NCBI RefSeq assembly: GCF_032452875.1
Contig: NC_083885.1
Span: 30,979,925 to 31,043,924 of the forward strand
Direction of reading: 5' to 3'
DNA length: 64,000 bases
From: Bos javanicus
Lineage: Eukaryota > Chordata > Mammalia > Artiodactyla > Bovidae
Shown piece after piece: positions 34,610 to 44,910 of this stretch. Every line of letters starts with the position of its first letter. Within the stretch, counting starts at the first letter, position 1. The position numbers and the translations under genes are program-made. The notes under the pieces are model-generated. The model had not been told where the DNA came from. It ran no database searches and was given only the letters and a program-made list of their open reading frames with translations.

Positions 34610-34790
34610 TTTCAGGGTGCCAGTTACTGTGCTAAGTATTTAAAAGCTGTACCTTGCTTATGAGAATACTAGAAGTTAGGGGCTGCTGTGATCTCCATTG
34701 ATAGATGAAATTCAAACAGGTTAAATGATTTTCCAAAATTGCAATGCTACCAAACAGCAGAACAAGTGCTCTGTTGAATGAGGGAGTTAA
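34610..34790 (+). mobile_element. MIR SINE remnant
   Basis: The order of landmarks fits MIR: gtgccagttactgtgctaag, then atagatgaaattcaaacagg, gttaaatgattttcc and agcagaacaagtgc. Diverged, but with most of the core present. Confidence 0.65.
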
Positions 34791-35831
34791 TCTCAGAGTA
34801 TAACTTTTTGGTCTGTACCTGGTTATTAATTTAAAGCCAGTTTTTATGTAGAACATAGTTCCTGATGTATCTATCCTGGTGTGGCTGAGTAGAAGAGAAA
34901 ACTCGTACTCTTCATGCTCACTGTGCATTTGTATACTCTTTAGACACTGTGGACTCAGATCAAATTGAAAGAAAAAACATAGTCCTGTCCAGAAGGATCT
35001 TTAACATTGCTGTGCAAAAAGTATTCATGGTTTCAAGTTAGTGCATATTGAGGGATCCCTCTTGTACTCTGACGGTAGGAGGCAAATCCTTATATAAGAG
35101 AACAGCAGAAATAATCCCTAAACCCAAGTAGGAGAAAAATGATATCGTTGATCAGAGATGGTGCTCATTTGAAAATATGGAGACAACACCCAAAAATTAG
35201 AAATTAATTTTTCTTTAAAAGTAGGATGCTGCACGTATTTTGAAGAAGGCAAACTCTGAGATATAGGATTAATATTTCTAAAATGTCTAGTATAATGGGA
35301 GCATTTGAGATGAGTATTGAGTAGATTCATAAGCCAACCTTAAATGTCTCCTGCATATAATAAAAGTAGCTTCTAAATAAAAAAGAGATACCTCAGTTCA
35401 AAATATATTATCTATTATTCATGTGCCATAGAGTTTTAGTGATAGAGTGAATGATTAATAGAATTTTCAAAGTACAAGAAAAATTAAAATTTTTTCACTT
35501 AGTCTTCATGTTAATTTTCACCAATCATTTTTATAAAGGAATTTGAAATTTACATTAGAACCACAGTTAATATTATTTCTAATTTTTTCTAAACAGTTTT
35601 AAAAGTTTATGAAAAACCAAAATGCTTATAATTTTTATTGTATAGCATAGAATTGTCAGTTTCAATCAGTTATAAAATCTTATACAAGAATTGCAATAAA
35701 TTGATAAGTGACAGTATAGGCTCATCTTTTTTGAGTAATGTAATCAAGATTCTAACTCCCAGAGTGGGCAATAGGACTATATTTGCAATGACATTCATCC
35801 TTAATAATCTATATTTTTTTATGTCTACCAT
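34791..35831. other. AT-rich unique DNA, no gene recognised
   Basis: Short frames on the minus strand (34632-34928, 35118-35330) lack known motifs. No named repeat identified. Confidence 0.55.
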
Positions 35832-35841
35832 TCCTATTTGG

Positions 35842-36066
35842 GCTTCCCAGGTAGTACAGTGGTACAGAATCTGTCTGCCAATTCAGGAGACACAGAGATG
35901 CAGGTTCAATCCTGGGTCAGGAAGATACCCTGGAGTAGGAAATGGCAATCTCCTTTAGTATTCTTGCTTGGAAAATTCCATGAACAGACAAGCCTGGAGG
36001 GCTACAATCTATGGTGTCACAAAGAGTCAGACAATACTGAGAATACATATAGTCCCATACAGTCTA
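35842..36066 (+). mobile_element. Bov-tA SINE with TSD
   Basis: Head, B-box-like GGTTCAATCCT, body, and a short non-repetitive tail. A perfect 10-bp duplication tcctatttgg lies at 35832-35841 and 36067-36076; its last bases overlap the first GG of the head. Confidence 0.9.
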
Positions 36067-36202
36067 TCCTATTTGGTTATAATATGAATTATGAAAAATT
36101 ATCATCCCTTGTGTCCATCAGCTTAAAATAACAATGTATACTTGGAATACAATGATAACTCATTTTACCAACATTCTTGTACTAGAAACTCTTCATTATG
36201 GT

Positions 36203-36442
36203 GGATGTTGTTCAATCACTTAGTCATGTTCAACTCCTTGTGACCCCAAGGACTGCAGCACACCAGGCTTCCCTGTCCTTCACCATGTCCCAGAGTTTGC
36301 TCAAACTCATGTCCATTGTGTTGGTGATGCCATGCAACCATCTCGTCCTCTGTCATTCCCTCCTCCTGCTTTGAGTCTTTCCCAGCATCAGGGTCTTTTC
36401 CAAAGAGTTAGCATTTTGCATCCGGTGGCCAAAGTATTGGAG
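36203..36442 (-). mobile_element. BovB-derived fragment, antisense, perfect TSD
   Basis: The complement of the BovB 3' region from gttgttcaatcac to ggccaaagtattggag. A perfect 12-bp duplication cttcattatggt lies at 36191-36202 and 36443-36454. Confidence 0.92.
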
Positions 36443-36739
36443 CTTCATTATGGTTACCACAATGTATATAATTCTCCCAGAAGCCACAGCATGGACAACA
36501 GCTGTCCCTAGTGTGTGAGAATAGAAACCATCTCTTTGAATTCAGAGATTTATTTATTAATATAGAAAGCTTTTGTCACAACCCATTCTACCTTTGCTTT
36601 TGAAAATGCTCAGACCTTGAGATTCTTTTTCTGCATATTCTGTATGCTCACCACCATGTGGTGCTTTACAGATTTTGAAACTTCATTAACAATTTCCCTT
36701 ATTCTACTTTGCATAAGCACGTATTCTAAACATTATTGT

Positions 36740-37160
36740 TCAGTTCAGTTCAGTTGCTCAGTCATGTCTGACTCTTTGTGACCCCATGAACCGCAGCATG
36801 CCAGGCCTCCCTGTCCATCACCAGCTCCTAGGGTCTACCCAAACCCACGTCCATTGAGTCAGTGAGGCCATCCAACCATCTCATCCTCTGTCATCCCCTT
36901 CTCCTCCCATCTTCAATCTTTCCCAGCATCAGGGTCAGCTCTTCGCATCAGGTGGCCAAAGTACTGGAGTTTCAGCTTCAGCATCAGTCCTTCCAACGAA
37001 CACCCAGGATTGATCTCCTTTAGGATGGACTGGTTGGATCTCCTTACAGTCCAAGGGACTCTCAAGAGTCTTCTCCAACACCACAGTTCAAAAGCATCAA
37101 TTATTTGGCTCTTAGCTTTCTTTATAGTCCAACTCTCACATCCATACATGACCACTGGAA
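36740..37160 (-). mobile_element. BovB 3' fragment, antisense, perfect TSD
   Basis: TTCAG tail units at the left, then the complement of the C-terminal coding region as far as the VMYGCESWT segment. A perfect 12-bp duplication aaacattattgt lies at 36728-36739 and 37161-37172. On the minus strand a 80-codon frame (36913-37155) preserves FELWCWRRLLRVPW. Confidence 0.93.
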
Positions 37161-37325
37161 AAACATTATTGTAGCAAATAGCAAAAGTGTTAAAAATGCC
37201 TCAGTAAGTTTTAGTCAATGTCAGTTTTAAAAGTAAAGGCAATCATTTCTTGATTGATATATTTTTCCCCTGCCGTTTCACTATCAATAAATTTCCAGGG
37301 TAATTGGTTTAATATGCTTGTTTTT

Positions 37326-37488
37326 TTATTATTTATTACTTATTTTGGCGATGCTGGGTCTTAGTTGTGGCTTATGACTTCATAGTTGCAGCAGGCATGC
37401 AGGATCTAGTTACCTAACCAGGGATTGAACCTGGGCCCCCTGCCTTGGGAGTGAAAAGTCTTAACCACTGGACCACCAGGGAAGTCCC
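37326..37488 (-). mobile_element. CHR-type SINE, antisense, with TSD
   Basis: The right edge is the head complement (aaccactggaccaccaggg). The body includes cttagttgtggctta and gcaggcatgcaggatct. Duplications aatatgcttgttttt (37311-37325) and aacatgcttgttttt (37489-37503) differ at one base. Confidence 0.88.
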
Positions 37489-37503
37489 AACATGCTTGTT
37501 TTT

Positions 37504-38885
37504 AAATACATTTATCCATCAAGCAAAAGGATCATGATACTATTATATATTATCCAATGGAAGAATTTTCCCTCTGTTTTCTACACAGATATGTGCCAGA
37601 ATCTGATGATACAGGCACACGCCAACCTTTGAGTTGTCCTTTATATTTTCTGAGGGTCATGGCCTAACTTGACATTACATAGAACCTTTTTTAGTACTAT
37701 TGAACATAGCTTTTTTGCTTTCTCTTAGGCTGTACATAGTGCCATATATTTAATAATATAACTTCTTAATCTTTTTTTTTTGCTTGCAATGATTTTAAGA
37801 TGGAGCTTGTTAAATGACAAAACTCTTTGGATAAGTAAGAAGAAACCATTCTCGAATTGTTAAGTGGGTAGGTAAGGCTTTTATGACAATATTCTCCACA
37901 TGAGGAGTCATGGTGCTAGTTATTTCTGCAATTTAGAAAGCTAGTTAGTAGAAAACTACAGTTTTGCTCTAATTAAACTAACAAGTGACACCTTAATACA
38001 CAAACAAATGTCTGTGTTATGTTCTACTCTCTCATACTATTTTCCCGTTTAAAAAAAAAAAAAAAAAACCTGTTGTCAGGTTTAAATTAGCTTTCTTGGT
38101 TGAAAGCAGCAGTCTTAATTTGCAATTGAAAACCATCCAATTAAACAATAGATTGCCTGGAATTAATGGTAATTGAACAATCTAAATTAAATGGGAGAAA
38201 TTGTGGACAAGTGAAGGGGAAAATAAACATGGCACAATTTAAGCTTGGAAAGTCACACGTTAATGGGATCATGGAACAATGTTTCTTGGGATACCATTTG
38301 CCTTCATACACATCTATAAAAGCCTTTGTGGGACTCCACACTGACCTAAAACATGAGCACCTCAGCAGACATTGAAGCCACTCAAACTGAAGAAGCAATA
38401 AGTCCCTATCTTTGCAATGGATTTACTTTCTCTTGGTTAATAGGGCATGGGGAAACATCCCTATGTTGACATCAACCACATAAATGTGACAAGAAAGGGA
38501 TTTTCCACGGCATATACTGTGATATATCTCTATCAAAGGGTCTACATCTCCTTGCTCAGGCAGGATGCATTAGCCAAGATTCCAGAAAATAAGTACCACG
38601 GTGACACTTATATTGATCTGTTGCCAGGAATAGAGAATTACAGAAATGTGATCTAGTTCTTGAATAATTACTGCTAGGTGTTGGAGAGCTAACTCAAAAA
38701 ACTCAGCCTTCCACAAAGGGGTCTCTGACTGGGTACTATTAGGTGTTTGAAGCAAAGCAAGCAATCTCTACCTAAAGAAACTGCTATGATCACTTGCGGA
38801 GTAAAATGGACCCCTTACCCAAAATTTGGTTCAGAGTTACTAATGATGCCACAAACGCACCAAGAAGGTTGAAAATGGCTTATTT
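37504..38885. other. Repeat-poor unique stretch, no gene recognised
   Basis: No transposable element is recognised in about 1.4 kb, the longest such stretch in the central part, apart from an A-run at 38051-38068. 38090-38240 is dense in AATTA/TAAT cores. A 69-codon frame at 38447-38656 has no known motif. Enhancer or decayed gene are both possible, and the sequence does not decide. Confidence 0.45.
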
Positions 38886-38940
38886 TGTACAGCAGAAACT
38901 AACACATTGTAAAGCAATTATACTCCAATTTATAAAAAGG
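38886..38940 (+). mobile_element. L1 3' terminal fragment
   Basis: The phrase ttgtacagcagaaactaacac, then cattgtaaagcaattatactcc, is the last part of the old artiodactyl L1. It is about 55 bp, strongly 5'-truncated. Confidence 0.7.
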
Positions 38941-38954
38941 TTTGATAATTAAAT

Positions 38955-38956
<2 letters not shown>

Positions 38957-38987
<31 letters not shown>

Positions 38988-39187
38988 CAGTCACGTCTGA
39001 TTCTTTGCAATGCCATAAACCGTAGCCTTCCAGACTCCTGTCTGTGGGATTTCCCAGGCAAGAATACAGGAGTGGGTTGCCATTTCCTTCTCTAAGGGAT
39101 CTTTCCAACCCCAGAATCAAACCTGAGTCTCTTGTGTCTCCTGCATAGGCAGGCAAATTCTTTACCACTGTGACACCTTGTAAGCCC
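38957..39187 (-). mobile_element. Bov-tA SINE, antisense, with (GT)n tail
   Basis: The tail, at the left on this strand, has become a GT microsatellite (38957-38985). The body and head complement follow, ending at cttgtaagccc. This shows a SINE tail as the likely seed of a dinucleotide array. Confidence 0.88.
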
Positions 39188-40203
39188 AATTATATAATTG
39201 AGGTCTCTCAGTTATGGGATGAGCAGACAGTCTTCTCTAGCAGGTCAGAAATGGCTTGAGAGAGAAAATACTGGCATGAGTTTTCCTGTGGCTAGGAGAT
39301 GAGGCTGGGGTGAGGGCCCTCTGGTATGGGCTGGGACTTCCATGGTTTGACTCTCCTGCTTGTCCTGAAGGAGCACCCAGGTTTCCTTATTAGCTTGTCC
39401 ACTTAAGGGACACAAGGAAAAGAGGCTTACAAGCTTCCTTCAGTTAAAAATAGATTTTTTAGATGGAATCAGAACTCTTCATTACAGAGACTGAGTATTG
39501 AAGATGAGCAAAGTCTACATAGATATGCATCCAGTTCTACTCTTGATCCTTCAAATTGAGCTACCTGGTGATAGACGGCACTCTAGTCAATTCCTTATTG
39601 CAATAAATAAAATGCTATTTTTTGTTCTAAGTAACAGTTAAGGTGATCTCCAGCTATCTTTGCTCCTCCTCAACCTGGATCAACTGTCTCATATTTTTCT
39701 AACTCCCATATTTTCTCTGAATCCAGACTCTTGGCACAGTATCCACATTAGAAACATTTTACAGGAAGCGAAGTTTGGCAACATCCCAGAATTGGTGCCT
39801 GCAGCTTAGACGTCTGCCATCTTTCAGAATCCTCAGCTGTGCTTATCAATTCAACTTTAGTATCTCTACCCTCTTGCCATAACCTCTGCCTTAGATGAAG
39901 ACTTCTCACGCTATCCAGGTGATACGTGGAACTTCCTGGCCAGTGCAACTTTATCCTGAATTGCAGATGATGAATTTGAATACTGAGATTCTTATGTTTT
40001 TGACTATGTCACCATCTCAGTCTTCTCTCTGCATGCTGTCACTTCAGTCGTGTCTGATTCTGTGCAACCTTATGCTGTAGTGGGCATCAATCGTCCAGTC
40101 ATTCATGTATACTCACAGGCAAGGCAGTCTTATGCATACATCACTATTTTATATTTATAAGACACTCCTCTCTGCTAGGCAGCTGTCTTGCATCTGTCTC
40201 TCT
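39188..40203. other. Mostly unique DNA
   Basis: No gene recognised. Only a short Bov-A scrap near 40032-40082, listed separately. Confidence 0.55.
40032..40082 (-). mobile_element. Bov-A scrap, antisense
   Basis: About 50 bp matching the left edge of antisense Bov-A2 (gctgtcacttcagtcgtgtc, ctgattctgtgcaacc). Both sides are truncated. Confidence 0.55.
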
Positions 40204-40437
40204 TAAAAAAATATTGGATTATAGTTGATTTACACTGTTATGTTAGTTTCAGGTATACAGCAAAGTGTTTCGGCTATACATTATGTATATTCTTTCTTTT
40301 TCAGCTTCTTTTCTCATATAGGTTATCACAGAATATTGAGTAGAGTTCCCTGTGCTTATAGTAGGTCCTTGTTGGTTATCTATCTTATACACATTAGTGT
40401 GTGCATGTCAATCCCGAGCTCCTGATTTATCCCTCTT
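40204..40437 (-). mobile_element. Old artiodactyl L1 3' end, antisense
   Basis: The complement of the 3' UTR: ttatagttgatttacactg, ggtatacagcaaagtg, agagttccctgtgc, ccgagctcctgatttatccc. The 3' end is at the left with a short A/T tail. Confidence 0.82.
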
Positions 40438-41583
40438 TTCTCATGCGTGTGTGAGAGAGGAAGAAAGCTCTGATATGAAGAGAGACCTAATGAAATACAT
40501 GGGGAATGAGACTTATGAAAAGTAATTCATTTGTGGTAATGAAAAGATGTCTTTCTTAGAGCTTATGGCAGAGCACTTTGAGATATTAAGTACATTGTTA
40601 GAGGGAACATAAACAAAATTAAAACACAGACATAAAACAGATTACAACAGTGGGCTAAATGGAATTATAATAGAAAAAAAGTATCTTAAAATTTGAAATG
40701 TGCTGTGCTGGGTATATCACATGATTCTAAGATAATTAGAATTTCTTATTACGCTGGAGGTATCTGTTTTCTATAAAACTGTCTGCAATAGATCATCCAA
40801 ACATTATGAACCATATATTTATTTTCCAAACTTGCCTATCTGTTAAGCCCACAAGTAATGAAATTGAAAATCTACACATGAGGAAACCTTTTAATTATAC
40901 AGAATAACACAAACACTAAACCAGAAAACAAATTTAAAAAAACCCATTTAGAAATAACGTGTGTTACCTTTTCAAAGTGAACTCTGAGGCTGTGCATTTT
41001 CCTGGTGGAATTCCTCTCTCAATGGTTTGGTATTAATGGTATTTTGATTTTTCCTCTCTTATGCCTGATTTTCTTTGCATCGAAAGAATTCTTTCCAAAT
41101 ACTCTCCCCTCTTTAGGATATTTATAATGCTGGCATTATCTACCCTGTATGAGGCAGGCACTTCAGAGTGGAAGTAATATGTCACTTTCCAGTTTTACTA
41201 CTGATATCTACTTTCTTTGAAAGAAACTTGGTGGTTATTTGTTGTAAATTGGCTACAGTAAATAGAAAATATAAAAAATGTATTTTGTGGAATTAAACAG
41301 AGCTTCCAACAGCTTGAGAAAAATATATGCAATGGGCATTTTACATACAAGATAATTTTTGTGAATATACATTAATAACATAACACTTGCATACTTATTT
41401 TGTTTTTAAATTATGAACATTGAACATGGACATATTTTCCCCAAAATATTTATTTCACAGACACAATTATGTATATCTATTCCACTGCATTTAAAATACC
41501 CTAAAATTTTCTTCTCCCTTGGAACAAATCTAAAAAAATATGTAATAAGTAAACCCATCACTTGAGAAACAGATAAATACCTA

Positions 41584-41619
<36 letters not shown>

Positions 41620-42033
41620 AACAGATACACTTTAATGTACAATTTATAACAAAGAAATATGAAGATTGAAGAAAGGATGGGACTATGACAACTAAGAAAC
41701 AGAGATCCTGAGACCTGGTTCAGACACAGATTTTTTAAAGTAAGTTTTAACACCTTGAAATATCCATTTAATAATGTTGTGATTAAATATATGGGATCTA
41801 AGGCTGTGGGTGAAAGAAGAATACTATATTTTTTAATGAAAATTGAGTCCCATGTTACAGAATGAAAGAAAAGTAGTGTTTAAGATGGAAAGGACTCACA
41901 AATATGTGATATTACTGTTTTAATGCATAATCGTCTCTTCACAAGATGTCTGTTTGTATTAAAAAAGAAGGAAAGATAAGCTTCAAGGCACACCTAGAAC
42001 CACATGAAATAAATTTAGTTTAGTCAGCACAGG
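40438..42033. other. AT-rich unique DNA with (AT)n array
   Basis: No gene recognised. An AT microsatellite lies at 41589-41618. The minus-strand frame at 41406-41753 runs through this array and is not credible as a gene. Confidence 0.55.
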
Positions 42034-42045
42034 ATAACCATCACT

Positions 42046-42260
42046 TTGTTGTTTTTGTTTAGCCACTAATTCATGTCTAACTCTTCTGCAACCCCATGGA
42101 CTGTAGCTCTCCAGGCTCCGCTGTCCATGGCATTCCCCAGGCAAGAATACTTGAGTGGGTTGCCATTTCCTTCTCCAGGGTATCCTCCAACCCAGGAATC
42201 AAATCCACATCCCTGCATTGGCAGACAGATTCTTTACCTCTGAGCCACCAGGAAAGCCCC
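42046..42260 (-). mobile_element. Bov-tA SINE, antisense, with TSD
   Basis: The complement of the tail (tgttgtttttgttt), body and head. Flanks ataaccatcact (42034-42045) and ataatgatcact (42261-42272) agree at 10 of 12 bases. Confidence 0.85.
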
Positions 42261-42699
42261 ATAATGATCACTAGGAGAAGATAATAAAAATAAAAGCAAA
42301 ACCTACAATAGCCCTAGTTTTTTTTTTTTTTTTTAATAAAGAAAGTTTCCAGACTTCAGCACAGGGAGAAGAACTCAAACAGAGGTCAGTGGCCTTGCTA
42401 AGTTGGGAAGATGGAGTTTAGAATTTAAAGAAGCCAAGTTAGCTCAAAGCTGAGCAAGTACTAGAGAGCAGCTCCACAGATTGCTCCAGGTATCACAAAA
42501 TGGTCCCCTTGGGTTCTAAAATAAACACTTCTTTGCACATTGATCTAAGGAACTTGAGAAGGAAACACCAGAAAAGAATAGAGAGAACAATCCAGACAGC
42601 TCACACATGGGCCAAAAGTTCATGTTTCTGCTAGCCAGAGTAGAAAGACCTCTTAATGCAAGGAGCAATGTGTATTGTCCTCAGAATAGTCATAATTCA

Positions 42700-43960
42700 G
42701 AAATGGAGTCATATAAGCTGTACTGGACTACCTTAACAAAATAAAAATAAAATTCAAAAGCATTAAACAGAATCCAAATAACATTATGTATGCTCATGAA
42801 CACAGAGCAGCAATATTTAAAGAAATAAGAGAAATATGGTAAACTTCAGAAAATAAATCTAAGAAACATAAAAATATAATCAGGGAAAATAATAGTCAAT
42901 AGAAACAGACCTAAACTGACAAAGAGAAAATTGCAGGCGAGCATATTAAAACAATATTTTCTATGTGTCAAAAGAGTTAGAGAAAAGCATGGGGAACAAT
43001 TTAAATAGAACTTATAGAAATGAAAAGTACAGTATCTTAAATAAAATTTATATAATTTGAGATTAACATCAGATTACACACTGCAGAATGACAGGGTAGA
43101 GGACTTAAAGATGTAACAGTTGGTGCTATCAAAATGAAACAATGAGAGAAAAAAGCTCAGTGAGCCGCAGAACAATGAAGTGGATGAATGTATATGTAGC
43201 TGGAGTTCCATGAGAAGAGGAAATAGAGCAGAAAAAACATTTGAAATATATCATGACCATGATTTTTCCAAATTTGTTAAAAATTGTTAACCTCCAGGCC
43301 CAAAATATTCAACAAGCCCCAAGCAGCAGAAACATGAAGAAAACCATAATGGGGAATTCTCTGATGATCCAGTGGTTAGGACTCCACACTTTCACTACTG
43401 AGGTCACAGGTTTGATCCCTGATTAAGGAACTAAGATCCTGCAAGCCGCACAGCATGGCCAAAAAATGAAAGAAAGAAAGGAAAAAATGACAACAAAATA
43501 CACGCTGTCGATTTGAATAATCCCCAAAACAGCAATAATAAAACATTTACGAGTAATAATCTAAAAAGTATCCAGAAGGGAAACAATAAATATAACATAC
43601 AAAAGAAGATAAAGAAATGACAGCAGACTTGTCACTAAGAACCATGCAAGGCAGAACACAATAGGATAGCATCTTTAACATAGTGAGAGATAACATTTGT
43701 AAAGTTAAATTTCTATACCCTACAAAAATATCTGTAAGAGATAAGGTGAAATACCTTTTTTTTTTTTTCCTCAGATATACAAAAGGTGAGAGAATTCACC
43801 ACTATACCACTAGTATGACAAGAACCATTACAGTCAGTGTTGTCCTTAGGACTAAGAAAAATGATACCAGATGGAAATTTAAACATATCATAATTAACCA
43901 AGTAACCATAAATAAACAAATAGATTATATGTTCTCCTCAGAAGAGGAATTCGGTGGATG
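42700..43960 (+). mobile_element. Ancient L1/HAL1-like ORF1 relic
   Basis: The order of landmarks follows an old L1 ORF1: cagattacacactgcagaatg, agagaaaaaagctcagtgagc, gagttccatgagaagagg, tccaaatttgttaaaaattg, agaaacatgaagaaaacc, and after a CHR SINE, gcatctttaacatagtgagag, aaatatctgtaagag and gagagaattcacc. It ends with atgataccagatgg. All frames are broken. No ORF2-like sequence follows before 44548, so a HAL1-type (ORF1-only) element is possible. Family by memory. Confidence 0.55.
43351..43490 (+). mobile_element. CHR-type SINE inside the ancient ORF1 relic
   Basis: Head ggggaattctctgatgatcc, B-box-like GGTTTGATCCC, body gcaagccgcacagcatggcc and a GAAA-rich tail. Confidence 0.82.
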
Positions 43961-44548
43961 TTGTGAGGTGTTTGTGTAGCAGTAAATGTTCTGATAATAT
44001 GAGAAAGGTTTGAATTGTGCACAATTTAAACATGTAATCAATAAACAAGATACACAGGTTTTTTTGTTGTTTTTTTTTTTGTTTGTTTTTTCTTCCATGG
44101 ACATGTTGCAACTTCTATATAAATCAAGTATTCCTGAGCCCATATTTTCTTACTTATAGTAAATATCATAATTGTTGCCAAAAGGAACTCTGTATTGAGA
44201 GACAGATCAGAATGTTTATCCTCCTTACAGCTTTCTTGCCTGTTCTTTCTGCTGATTTATGTCATGAAAAATAATCTATGCTATTCAGCTTGCATAGTGG
44301 AAGTGGGGATCAATAGAACTACAGGACAAAATATAAGTAATATAAATACTATAGGGAAAGAGCAGTGAGAGAAATTGTAGTATAAGCTAAATTCCTTACT
44401 TTTAACAGCAGAGCCTCACTATAATAAAATTATAGCTATATTAACTTATTTCTTTTGAAATATTTTTGCTTGTGTTAATTTTAATTTATAAAGTCTATTT
44501 TATGCTTCCTGTTATGTCCTTTCTTTTTTGTTTCATTTTGCAAAAAGC
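43961..44548. other. AT-rich unique DNA, no gene recognised
   Basis: The stretch between the old ORF1 relic and the L1 duplication site. A T/G-rich run lies at 44059-44090. No repeat or gene is named. Confidence 0.55.
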
Positions 44549-44910
44549 AAATGCAATTTTTTAAAATTTTATTTTATTTTTAAACTTTACATAATTGTAT
44601 TAGTTTTGCCAAATATCAAAATGAATCCACCACAGGTATACATGTGTTCCCCATCCTGAACCCTCCTCCCTCCTCCCTCCCCATACCATCCCTCTGGGTC
44701 GTCCCAGTGCACCAGCCCCAAGCATCAAGCATCCAGTATTGTGCATCAAACCTGGACTGGCATCTCGTTTCATACATGATATTTTACATGTTTCAATGCC
44801 ATTCTCCCAAATCTTCCCACTCTCTCCCTCTCCCACAGAGTCCATAAGACTGTTCTATACATCAGTGTCTCTTTTGCTGTCTCGTACAAAGGGTTATTGT
44901 TACCATCTTT

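Noticed and set aside
38447..38656. 69-codon frame in the repeat-free block
   Set aside because: No known domain, no start context or splice sites I trust, and its length is common by chance in AT-rich DNA.
41406..41753. 115-codon minus-strand frame
   Set aside because: It crosses the AT microsatellite (a run of alternating Ile/Tyr) and has no support.
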